Assembly (NCBI RefSeq): GCF_006494775.1
Contig: NZ_CP041146.1
Coordinates: 1,798,001-1,862,000 of the forward strand
From: Nocardioides humi
Lineage (GTDB): Bacteria; Actinomycetota; Actinomycetes; Propionibacteriales; Nocardioidaceae
Direction: 5' to 3'
Length of the DNA stretch: 64,000 nucleotides
Translations under genes and position numbers: made by a program
Notes under the pieces: model-generated
Databases searched by the model: none
What the model saw: only the letters and a program-made list of their open reading frames with translations
What the model was told of the DNA's origin: nothing
Shown here: one piece after another, positions 45,140 through 52,864 of the stretch
Layout of the letters: each line of letters begins with the position of its first letter
Position numbering within the stretch: position 1 is the first letter of the stretch

Positions 45140-47011
45140 TCATGAGACCGGCTCCGCGATCCGGAGCCGGGTGGCGAACTCGAAGCCGGCGACGGCCTGG
45201 GCGAGCCCCTCGACCACGTCGGGATCCGTGACGGTCACGTCGACCGCGAGCCGCGGCCCGGACCGGTCCAGGTCGACCGTCGCCGAGGGGTCGTGGGAGC
45301 GGGCGAGGTCACCGACCACGCGCCTGACGGCGTCGGCGCGCAGCGCCGGCTTCGCGACCTTGCCGACCGGGGTCAGCGGGATCTCGTCGATCACGATGAC
45401 CTCGACCGGCACGGCGGCGCGCTCGTGGACGTGCTCCCGACAGTGGGCGAGGAGCTCCTCCGGATCCGCCACGACACCGTCGCGGGCCTGCACGTAGGCG
45501 ATCGGGAGCTCGCCCTTGGCGAGGTCGGGGCGACCGACCGCGGCAGCGAGGCGGACGGCCGGGTGGCTGATCAGGGCGTCCTCGATCTCCTTGGGGTCGA
45601 TGTTGTGACCGCCACGGATGATCAGGTCCTTCGCCCGCCCGAAGACCCAGACGTAGCCGTCCTCGTCGACGGTGCCCACATCGCCCGTGCTGGCCCAGCG
45701 GGCCCCGGCCGGCACCTCGCCGGGCACACCGGACGGGAGGAGCTCGTCATCGCGGGAGGCGTCGTGGTAGCCGGCGGCGACCGTGGGCGTCGCGGTGAGC
45801 AGGACTCCGCGCTCCCCCACCTGGCAGTCGCGGATCCAGCGACCGTGCTCGTCGAGCTCCACCGCCTTGACGCGCACGAAGGGCAGCGGCCGACCCACCG
45901 AGCCGACCCGCGGCTGCTCGCTGCCGCCGAAGTGCCCCGTCGTCGTGCCGTGGAGCTCCGTCATCCCCCAGTTCTCGCGGAGCCAGATGCCGAAGCGGTC
46001 GTGGAAGGCGCGCACCAGCTCCATCGGCACCGCGCTCCCGCCGACGTGGAAGTCGCGGATGACGCAGCCCTCCGCGCTCCCGGGGCCGTGCAACAGCGCG
46101 AGGGCGGTCGTGGGCGTGGCCAGCAGGGACGTCACCCGGTAGTGGCGGGCGATGTCCCAGAACGCGGCGACGGCCTGCTGGGACCGGAAGCCCACCTGGG
46201 TCAGCGTCAGCAGCGTGCCGCCGAACACGACGGTGCGCAGGCCGAGCGAGATCGTCCCGCCGCAGTGGAAGTTGGGCATGCCGTGCGCGGTCACGCCGTC
46301 CGGCTCGTTGCCCATCAGGGCACCGACGTTCCAGCTGACCTGGAGCTGCCCGCCCTGCGACAGCCGGACCAGCTTCGGTGCCCCCGTCGTACCGCCGGTG
46401 GGCATCACCAGTGCGTCCCGCCAGGGGTCCGGGTCGGGGACGAAGGCGAGCCCGTCGCCGTGCTCCGCGGCGCGCGAGGCCAGATCCGTCCGGGGGTCCG
46501 CGTCGTCGACACAGAGCACGTCGACCAGCGTCGGCACGAGCGCTCGCACCGCATCGGCGCCGCCCTTCGCCTCCAGGATCTCGCGGGTCGTGACCAGCGC
46601 GGTCGCCCCGGTGTCGCGCAGGATCGCGGCAACGGGCGCCAGGTCGAGGAAGGGGTTGACCGGCACACCGACGCCGGCGGTCTGCGCACCCCACAGGGCG
46701 CTCAGGCCCTCCGGCACCATCGGCAGCATCAGCCCGACGACCGACGGCGAGGTGCCGGCGAGCGCGCGGAAGAGGTTGGCCGTCGCCTCGACGTCGGCGA
46801 CCAGCCGGGCGTAGCCGACGGTCCGGACGGGCTGCAGGAAGTCGGGCGCCTCGATCTGGAGGATCGCCGGCTTGTCGGGGTGCTGCGCGGCGACGTGGCG
46901 GAGGCAGTCGAGGATCGTGTCGGCCGGAAGGCCGGCGCCTCCCTCGGCCTCGATCGCGGCGACGTCGGCGGCGGTCCGGATGCGGCGACGGCGCAGGATC
47001 CGCTCAGGCAA
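45140..47011 (-). CDS. AMP-binding acyl-CoA synthetase
   Basis: A 623-residue ligase. The P-loop reads VMPTGGTTGAPKLVRLS, with Thr-Gly-Gly in place of the common Ser-Gly-Thr; NWGMTELHG is the adenine motif, GRAKDLIIRGGHNIDPKEIE the hinge, and TPVGKVAKPALR holds the catalytic Lys. The N-terminal extension (RRRRIRTAADVAAIEAEGGA) is seen in a FadD subgroup annotated as acyl-CoA synthetases of steroid or aryl clusters. A TTG at 47011 is the only start I see. It overlaps the SDR gene by eight bases and is co-transcribed with it. Confidence 0.88.
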   Translation of the reverse strand: MPERILRRRRIRTAADVAAIEAEGGAGLPADTILDCLRHVAAQHPDKPAILQIEAPDFLQPVRTVGYARLVADVEATANLFRALAGTSPSVVGLMLPMVPEGLSALWGAQTAGVGVPVNPFLDLAPVAAILRDTGATALVTTREILEAKGGADAVRALVPTLVDVLCVDDADPRTDLASRAAEHGDGLAFVPDPDPWRDALVMPTGGTTGAPKLVRLSQGGQLQVSWNVGALMGNEPDGVTAHGMPNFHCGGTISLGLRTVVFGGTLLTLTQVGFRSQQAVAAFWDIARHYRVTSLLATPTTALALLHGPGSAEGCVIRDFHVGGSAVPMELVRAFHDRFGIWLRENWGMTELHGTTTGHFGGSEQPRVGSVGRPLPFVRVKAVELDEHGRWIRDCQVGERGVLLTATPTVAAGYHDASRDDELLPSGVPGEVPAGARWASTGDVGTVDEDGYVWVFGRAKDLIIRGGHNIDPKEIEDALISHPAVRLAAAVGRPDLAKGELPIAYVQARDGVVADPEELLAHCREHVHERAAVPVEVIVIDEIPLTPVGKVAKPALRADAVRRVVGDLARSHDPSATVDLDRSGPRLAVDVTVTDPDVVEGLAQAVAGFEFATRLRIAEPVS

Positions 47012-47798
47012 CGGAGATCCCCCCGTTCACGCTCACGACCTGGCCGGTGATCCGACGGGACCGGGGCGAGGTCAGGAACAGCGCCGCCTCGGCGAGGTCC
47101 TCCGGCTCGGTGAGGCCGAGCGCCGCCTGCCGGGTGATCTTGTCGAAGATGCGCCTGCTGAACTCCTGGGCCATCGCCCGGTCGTACGACGCCGTGTTGA
47201 CGATGAGCGACGGGGTGAGCACGTTGACCCGGATCCCGTCGCGTTTGGCCTCGACGGCGAGGGTCTGCGAGAAGGTCACGATCGCCGCCATCGCCGCACC
47301 GATGCCGGTCTCCCCGGGCGTCGGCACCTTGGCGGCGTCGCTCGCGATGTTGACGATGGCGCCGGCTCCCGCCTCGCGCATGTACGGCAGGACGGCCCGG
47401 GTCATGAGGAGCGGTCCCAGAGCCTGCTCGACCAGCACGTCACGCAGCTGCTCGATCGCGATGTCGTGCAACAGGGTCGGCTGGTAGGGCGCCACCGTGG
47501 AGCAGACGAGCACGTCGATGCCTCCGAGCAGGCGCCGCGCGGTGGCCGCGGCGTCGAGCGCCCCCTCCGCGGTGTTGAGATCGGCCGCGACGAACTCGAC
47601 CCGCGCACCCGGGGCACGGTCGAGCACCGCCTCGACGGCCCGCTTGCCGCGCATCTCGTCGCGTCCGACCAGGACGAGATCGGTGCACCCGGCGAGCGCG
47701 TACGCGATGCCCGTCGCCAGGCCGACGCCCGAGGTGCCTCCGGCGACGACCACCCGCTGTCCGCTGAACTCGCCTGCCGTCCGGCCCTGCTGCGCCAT
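47004..47798 (-). CDS. SDR-fold protein lacking the catalytic Tyr and Lys (second copy)
   Basis: A 264-residue paralogue of the protein at 37829-38617. AGGTSGVG is kept and Ser153 in IVNIASDAAKVPTPGE is present, but Ile166 and Met170 stand where Tyr and Lys should be (GETGIGAAMAAIV). The C-terminus ITGQVVSVNGGISVA matches its relative. It is the first gene of the minus-strand operon that continues with the acyl-CoA synthetase and probably the Liv transporter. Conservation of both substitutions in two copies argues for a real, noncanonical role. Confidence 0.85.
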   Translation of the reverse strand: MAQQGRTAGEFSGQRVVVAGGTSGVGLATGIAYALAGCTDLVLVGRDEMRGKRAVEAVLDRAPGARVEFVAADLNTAEGALDAAATARRLLGGIDVLVCSTVAPYQPTLLHDIAIEQLRDVLVEQALGPLLMTRAVLPYMREAGAGAIVNIASDAAKVPTPGETGIGAAMAAIVTFSQTLAVEAKRDGIRVNVLTPSLIVNTASYDRAMAQEFSRRIFDKITRQAALGLTEPEDLAEAALFLTSPRSRRITGQVVSVNGGISVA

Positions 47799-47867
47799 CG
47801 TGCTCTCCGTCCCGCAATGTTCAGAAACACCGCTGCTGCTGAATCTCAGACCTTTTCTGGATGTCGT

Positions 47868-47883
47868 GTGACCCCAGTCACGC
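47868..47883. promoter_or_regulatory. CRP/GlxR-like operator
   Basis: TGTGACCCCAGTCACG fits TGTGA-N6-TCACA with one mismatch. It lies 70 bases upstream of the second Tyr-less SDR gene, in the 256-base divergent region to the alpha/beta hydrolase gene. Confidence 0.5.
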
Positions 47884-47943
47884 CGAGGGCGTGCGACGAA
47901 GGTAGACCCACGTTAGACAGAAAGCAACCCTCAATGTAGAAAA

Positions 47944-47951
47944 TTGTAGAA
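47944..47951 (+). promoter_or_regulatory. TTGTAGAA element
   Basis: TTGTAGAA lies within the AT-rich stretch 47931-47953, preceded by a second AATGTAGAAA. The same 8-mer lies before the first Tyr-less SDR gene. The rest of 47799-48054 shows nothing else recognisable. Confidence 0.35.
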
Positions 47952-48054
47952 CCTCAAAGGGTGGTGACTTCTCCAGCCGCCGGCCCCGACGACCGGAGAC
48001 TGCCGGTCGGGGGCGGTGGCAGCATGGACATCCCCGCGCCCCGAGGAGGCCCCC

Positions 48055-48915
48055 ATGCCGACCACCGCCACCTTCCCCTCGCCGACCGACGGCACCGCCA
48101 TCGCGACGTACGGCTGGGGCGACGAGGTCGCCGCGCCGCGCGGCGTCGTCCAGATCGCCCACGGCATCGCCGAGCACGGGCTCCGCTACGACCGGCTCGC
48201 CCGGGCGCTCGTCGGGGCCGGGTACGTCGTGCGCGCGGTCGACCACCGCGGCCACGGCCGATCGGTCGGCTCGGCCGACGAGCTCGGGCACTTCGACTTC
48301 ACCGCCCTGGTGGCCGACGTGGCCGCCTTCGGCGCCTCCCTGTGCGCCGAGCATCCCGGACTCCCGCTGTTCCTCGTCGCCCACTCCATGGGCTCCTTCG
48401 CCGCGCAGGCCGTGATCCTCGACCATGCCGATCAGTACGCCGGCGTGGTGCTCTCCGGCTCCACCGCGCTCGACGTGCTCGCCGCGGAGCTGTCGAAGGC
48501 CGAGGGACCGGTCGGGCTCGAGGCGTTCAACGCCGGCTTCGAGCACCGCACGGGCTACGAGTGGCTGTCCCGCGACGAGGCCGAGGTCGACGCGTACGTC
48601 GCCGACCCGCTCTCCGGCTTCGACCTCCCCGACGACGCCGTCCCCCAGCTCTTCGCCGGTGCCGCACGGCTGGGCGACCCCGCCGCTCTCGCGGCCATCC
48701 GGGACGACCTCCCGATCCTGGTGACCTCCGGCGACGCGGACCCGATCTCAGGCGCCGGCCAGCTCGTCCAACTGCTCGGCCAGCGCTACCGGGACGCCGG
48801 GCTGACCGACGTGACGGTCACGCTGTACCCCGAGGCGCGCCACGAGATCTTCAACGAGACCAACCGCGACGCGATCACCGCGGACGTCGTCGCCTGGCTC
48901 GACGCCCACGCATGA
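48055..48915 (+). CDS. Alpha/beta hydrolase, monoacylglycerol lipase-like
   Basis: A 286-residue serine hydrolase. QIAHGIAEHGLRYDRLARAL and DHRGHGRS are the family openings, VAHSMGSFAAQ carries the nucleophilic Ser, ILVTSGDADPIS the Asp and YPEARHEIFNETNRD the His. This order is that of YvaK/MgtL-type monoacylglycerol lipases and lysophospholipases. The ATG at 48055 follows GAGGAGG. It is divergent from the SDR operon and stands alone before a small inverted-repeat element. Confidence 0.88.
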   Translation: MPTTATFPSPTDGTAIATYGWGDEVAAPRGVVQIAHGIAEHGLRYDRLARALVGAGYVVRAVDHRGHGRSVGSADELGHFDFTALVADVAAFGASLCAEHPGLPLFLVAHSMGSFAAQAVILDHADQYAGVVLSGSTALDVLAAELSKAEGPVGLEAFNAGFEHRTGYEWLSRDEAEVDAYVADPLSGFDLPDDAVPQLFAGAARLGDPAALAAIRDDLPILVTSGDADPISGAGQLVQLLGQRYRDAGLTDVTVTLYPEARHEIFNETNRDAITADVVAWLDAHA

Positions 48916-48932
48916 GGCGGGCCCAAGGCCTC

Positions 48933-49111
48933 AGAACGTGTTTAAGAAGGTCCTGACCTGCTGCGCGCCGCCCCGTCGGCGCCTCGCGGCGTTGCAGATG
49001 CTCGATGGTGCAACCAGACCGCCGTCGCATCTAGGTCTGAACGAAGTGGCCTTGGCGAGACACTCGACGGATGCGACGCTCGCTACGGCCAGGACTTCTC
49101 AAACACGTTCT
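48933..49111. mobile_element. Small non-coding inverted-repeat element (MITE-like)
   Basis: AGAACGTGTTT(A)AGAAG...GTCCTG at 48933-48955 is repeated inverted as CAGGAC...CTTCTCAAACACGTTCT at 49090-49111, about 22 bases with one mismatch and one indel. The roughly 180-base element between carries no plausible gene and looks like a shortened insertion sequence kept only by its ends. Its right end touches the stop codon of the gene at 49111. No clear target-site duplication is seen. Confidence 0.55.
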
Positions 49112-50139
49112 CAGTCCAGCGTCGGCCGATAGCGGTACGACGACGACCGGGTCAGCGCGAACTCGAAGATGCCGGATCCCGGCCGCCCCTCCCAGTCGAA
49201 CGAGCAGAGCCGGTCGGTCAGCGAGGAGTCGAGCGTGCGCTGGGTGACCGACCCGTCGAGCGGGTAGACGTCGCTCTCGAGATGGTCCCGACCCAGCGCC
49301 TTGCCGTGGTGACCGCCGTACCCGCCGCCGGCCATGTAGCCGCCGCCGGCGGAGGCGTCGGTGTCGATCGGGTAGACCGCACCGGACGCGGTGGTGACCT
49401 GGACCCGTCCGGACCTGAGGTCGAGCTGGTCGTCGAAGACCAGGTCGTGACGTACGTCGACGATCTCGTCGAGCGTGCCGTCGGTGTGCATGACCGCGCC
49501 CTCCAGGAGGATCCGGCCGCCCTCGCGGGTCTCGACGAGCAGGAAGCCGACGGAGCGGTCCTCGAACTGGGCCTGGTACCAGATGTGCAGGCCCTGCCCG
49601 CCGGCCATGGTGCGCACGCCGCGGGAGCGGTCGCGCTGGCTGTACCAGCGCTCGACCTTGTGCTCCTCGCCGTCGACGGCGACCGTGCCGGAGACCCAGC
49701 CGGACTGGAACAGGTGCGAGAACGACGTCGTCTCCCCCGAGGAGTTCGTGACGTCGATGTCCCCCCACCAGGCGGGGGTGCGCGCCTCCCAGAGCAGGTC
49801 GAAGGTCAGCCCGGTGGGGTTGTCGGCCAGGGCGACCCGCCAGGTCTGGTTGGGCGCGAGCACGGTGTAGCTGAACGGTCCGCAGGTCCCGGGCGCGCTG
49901 GCGGACAGCTCGGTCGAGTAGCGCACATTGCGTTGCTCGGTCGCCGTCGAGAGGATCGTGAACCCGTCCACGGTGTCGCGCACCGGGTGCAGGCCGAGTC
50001 CGAAGAGGATCGACGGCGTCGTCGCGTCGGTGCGGTGCACGTTGAAGACGAAGCGGTCGAAGAAGCGCTCGGGCAGGCCGGCGGCCTCCTCGGGACGGAT
50101 GATCTCGTCGTGGAACTTCTCGTACGAGCGATTGCTCAT
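49111..50139 (-). CDS. Uncharacterised protein in the CaiB/enoyl-CoA hydratase operon
   Basis: A 342-residue soluble protein of predicted all-beta character. It has many aromatic and Gly/Thr-rich strands (VALADNPTGLTFDLLWEART, SHLFQSGWVSGTVAVDG, GGQGLHIWYQAQFEDRSVGF) and a Gly-rich loop GGGYMAGGGYGGHHG. The look is that of lipocalin-like hydratase/AttH-CrtC folds or DUF7064/7065 proteins seen beside acyl-CoA genes, but I do not recognise it firmly and give no function. The start overlaps the aminoglycoside-phosphotransferase-like gene (ATGA), so it is the last member of the five-gene operon from 54081. The stop lies at the edge of the inverted-repeat element. Confidence 0.75.
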   Translation of the reverse strand: MSNRSYEKFHDEIIRPEEAAGLPERFFDRFVFNVHRTDATTPSILFGLGLHPVRDTVDGFTILSTATEQRNVRYSTELSASAPGTCGPFSYTVLAPNQTWRVALADNPTGLTFDLLWEARTPAWWGDIDVTNSSGETTSFSHLFQSGWVSGTVAVDGEEHKVERWYSQRDRSRGVRTMAGGQGLHIWYQAQFEDRSVGFLLVETREGGRILLEGAVMHTDGTLDEIVDVRHDLVFDDQLDLRSGRVQVTTASGAVYPIDTDASAGGGYMAGGGYGGHHGKALGRDHLESDVYPLDGSVTQRTLDSSLTDRLCSFDWEGRPGSGIFEFALTRSSSYRYRPTLD

Positions 50140-51197
50140 CGGGACTCCTCAGGGTTCGGGGCGGGAGGGGGCGGCGGCAGTCCCGCCGAGCGGTGCGCGT
50201 CCTCGAGGAAGGACTGCACGAGGCGCTGGTCCGCGTAGTAGGGATCGCCGACGCCGCGCAGCGCGCGCCGGTGCCCGTACTCGTAGAGGACGGCGAGCTT
50301 CCACAGCGCCAGCGTGGTGTGCCAGCCGAGCTCGCCGAGGTCGGCGCCGGTGCGGGCGGCATAGCGCTCGGCCAGCTCCTGCCGGCCGGGATAGCCGTCC
50401 TCGAGCATCGCCAGCCCGAACCGCTCGGTCGGGTTGTACGGCTCCTCGCCGGGGACCGAGGCGAGGAAGTAGCCGAGGTCGAACAGCGGGTCGCCGAGGG
50501 TGGCGAGCTCCCAGTCGAGGACCGCCGCGATCTCGCCGGGCCGCTCCTCGGAGAGCACGACATTGCCGATCCGGTAGTCGTTGTGGACGATCGCGGTGCC
50601 CGACTCGGGCGGGACGTTCGCCTGCAGCCAGGCGTCGACCTGGGCGAAGTGCGGGGGCGGGCTGCCGTCGGCGTCCGCCACGAGCCGGGCCAGGCTGGCC
50701 CGGTGCCGGGCGTTGAAGCCCTCCGGACGACCGAAGTCGGCGAGCCCGGCGGCCCGCCAGTCCACGGCGTGCAGGTCGGCGAGGGTGTCGACGAGCGTCT
50801 CGCCGATCCGGCGGCGCGTCTCCGGGCGGTCGAGCGGCGCGGGCGTGTGCGTGGTGACGACCGGCCCGGACGCGAAGCCCATGACGTAGAAGTGGACGTC
50901 GATGACCTCGCCCGCCTCGGCCGTGGCGAGCAGCCTCGCGACCGGGACCGCCGTCTCGCCGAGCGCTCCGATCAGCCTGGCCTCGCGCAGCATGTCGTGC
51001 GCGCCGGGCGGCGTCGGCGGCGGTGGCGGCCGGCGTACGACGGTCTGCCGGCCGGCAGCGTCGGTGACCAGGAAGGTCAGGTTGGAGTGGCCGTCGCCGA
51101 TCGGCTTCGTGGTCACCTCACCGGAGGTGACCGCATGCGCCTCCAGGAACGCAGCGAGCCGTCGGCGCTCGTCGGGGCTCCAGTCCCAGTCGCTCAT
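50136..51197 (-). CDS. Phosphotransferase family protein (APH fold, acyl-CoA-linked)
   Basis: A 353-residue kinase-fold protein of the type found as the N-terminal domain of ACAD10/11. PIGDGHSNLTFLV is the Gly-rich loop, VVRRPP holds the ATP-contact region, IVHNDYRIGNVV the catalytic Asp/Asn loop, and AVLDWELATLGDPLFDLGYF the metal-binding Asp. In ACAD10/11 this domain phosphorylates 4-hydroxyacyl-CoAs so they can be isomerised for beta-oxidation. The operon (CaiB, two enoyl-CoA hydratases) supports a similar role. Start ATG at 51197; it ends in a Pro-rich tail. Confidence 0.88.
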   Translation of the reverse strand: MSDWDWSPDERRRLAAFLEAHAVTSGEVTTKPIGDGHSNLTFLVTDAAGRQTVVRRPPPPPTPPGAHDMLREARLIGALGETAVPVARLLATAEAGEVIDVHFYVMGFASGPVVTTHTPAPLDRPETRRRIGETLVDTLADLHAVDWRAAGLADFGRPEGFNARHRASLARLVADADGSPPPHFAQVDAWLQANVPPESGTAIVHNDYRIGNVVLSEERPGEIAAVLDWELATLGDPLFDLGYFLASVPGEEPYNPTERFGLAMLEDGYPGRQELAERYAARTGADLGELGWHTTLALWKLAVLYEYGHRRALRGVGDPYYADQRLVQSFLEDAHRSAGLPPPPPAPNPEESR

Positions 51198-51206
51198 CGC
51201 ACGCGG

Positions 51207-52046
51207 TCACTCGCCGGTGAAGCGCGGGGCGCGCTTCTCCTTGAAGGCGGCGAGCGCCTCGGGCATGTCCTCGGTCCGCGTCATCAGCGCCTGGCCCCGG
51301 TTCTCCAGCTCGAGCGCGGCGGCGTAGGACGTGATCTCCATGTTCCGCTGGATCGCGCGCTTCGACATGCGCACGCCGGCCGGGGAGTTCCGCGAGATCT
51401 GCTCCGCCAGCTCGACCGCGGCCGCGAAGAGCTCGTCGGTCGGCACCACGCGGTTGACCAGGCCGATCCGCTCGGCCTCCTCGGCACCGACGATCCGTGC
51501 GGTGTACCCGATGTCGGCGGCCTTGGCGGGGCCGACCAGCCGGGTGAGGTGGTACGACGTGCCGAGCTCCCCGACCGAGAGGCCGACCTTGACGAATGCG
51601 GCGCTGAACTTGGCTGCCGGATCGCACAGCCGGATGTCGGCCGCCAGGGCGAGGGCGAGGCCGCCGCCGGTCGCCGGGCCGTGGACGGCGGCGATCACCG
51701 GGAACGGCAGGAAGTGGATCCCCTGGATGCCGCCGGTGGCGGTCTCCTGGAACTTGAGGAACTCGCGCACGCCCATCTCGGTGATCTCGTGGATCTCGTC
51801 GAGGTCGAAGCCGGCGCAGAAGGCCCGGGTGCCGGAACCGGTGACGATCAGCGCACGCAGGGGCGCGTCACGCAGCGCGAGCGCGGCTTCGCCGTACTCG
51901 CCGAACATCCGGATCGTCTGGCTGTTCATCCGGTCGGGCCGGTTGATCCGCAGCACCCCGATGTCGCCGGGCAGCACCTCGAAGGTGAGCTCCTGGAGGT
52001 CGGGGAAGTCGATCTTCACGGCAGTGTTCTCCTCGATCGCGGTCAT
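51207..52046 (-). CDS. Enoyl-CoA hydratase family protein
   Basis: A 279-residue crotonase. FCAGFDLDEI and HGPATGGGLALALAADIRL form the oxyanion hole. In the catalytic helix the usual PE..LG..P is replaced by FVKVGLSVGELGTSYHLTRLVG, as in a subgroup of actinobacterial hydratases. It closely resembles the gene just upstream (52052-52864), sharing the ending ELENRGQAL...EDMPEALAAFKEKR, so the two are a tandem duplication. It is third in the CaiB operon. Confidence 0.9.
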   Translation of the reverse strand: MTAIEENTAVKIDFPDLQELTFEVLPGDIGVLRINRPDRMNSQTIRMFGEYGEAALALRDAPLRALIVTGSGTRAFCAGFDLDEIHEITEMGVREFLKFQETATGGIQGIHFLPFPVIAAVHGPATGGGLALALAADIRLCDPAAKFSAAFVKVGLSVGELGTSYHLTRLVGPAKAADIGYTARIVGAEEAERIGLVNRVVPTDELFAAAVELAEQISRNSPAGVRMSKRAIQRNMEITSYAAALELENRGQALMTRTEDMPEALAAFKEKRAPRFTGE

Positions 52047-52051
52047 CGTCG

Positions 52052-52864
52052 TCACTCCCCCTTGAACACGGGACGGCGCTTCTCCTTGAACGCCGCGAGC
52101 GCCTCGGGCATGTCGGAGCTGCGGGTCAACAGGGCCTGACCGCGGTTCTCGAGCTCGATCGCCGCGGCATAGGAGCCGACCTCCATGTTCGCGTGGAGGG
52201 CACGCTTGGACAGCTGCACGCCGCCGGGGCTGTTGGCGACGATCTGCCCGGCGAGTGCGAGCGCGTCGTCCACCACGCGGCCGGGCTCGGCGACGCTGTT
52301 GGCCAGGCCGATCCGTGCCGCCTCCTCGGCGAGGACCATGCGGCCGGTGAACGAGAGGTCGCTGGCCACCGCCGGCCCGACGAGGCGGGTCAGCAGCCAC
52401 GAGGTGCCGAGGTCGCCCGCCGTGAGGCCGATCCGGACGAAGGCCGCGTTGAACTTCGCCTCGGGCGCGGCCAGCCGGATGTCGGCCTGCAGCGCGAGCG
52501 CCAGGCCGCCGCCGGCGGCGGCGCCGTTGACCGCCGCGATCACGGGCACCCTCATCGAGCGGACCGCGAGCAGCGCCCGCGCCGCGCGCTCCTGCTGGTT
52601 CAGCATCCCGATGGCGCCGAGGTCCGAGAGGTGCTCGGCGTCGGCGAGGTCGTAGCCGGCGCAGAAGGCCGCACCGGCACCGGTCATGACGACGACCCTC
52701 AGGTCGTCCTCCTGGTCCAGGCCGAGGGCGACGCGCTCCAGCTCGGCGAACATCACGTTGGTCATCGCGTTGTACCGGTCGGGCCGGTTCAGGGTGAGCA
52801 CCACGATTCCCGGCGACACCTGCTCGACGGTCAGGGTCTCGTACGTGCGGTCGAGGCTCTTCAT
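52052..52864 (-). CDS. Enoyl-CoA hydratase family protein (tandem paralogue)
   Basis: A 270-residue crotonase with LTLNRPDRYNAMTNVMFAEL, FCAGYDLADAEHL, NGAAAGGGLALALQADIRL and FVRIGLTAGDLGTSWLLTRL. Its ATG overlaps the CaiB-type gene (ATGA), so translation is coupled. The nearby duplicate differs mainly in the N-terminal third. Retention of two copies suggests different chain positions or stereochemistry within one pathway. Confidence 0.9.
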   Translation of the reverse strand: MKSLDRTYETLTVEQVSPGIVVLTLNRPDRYNAMTNVMFAELERVALGLDQEDDLRVVVMTGAGAAFCAGYDLADAEHLSDLGAIGMLNQQERAARALLAVRSMRVPVIAAVNGAAAGGGLALALQADIRLAAPEAKFNAAFVRIGLTAGDLGTSWLLTRLVGPAVASDLSFTGRMVLAEEAARIGLANSVAEPGRVVDDALALAGQIVANSPGGVQLSKRALHANMEVGSYAAAIELENRGQALLTRSSDMPEALAAFKEKRRPVFKGE

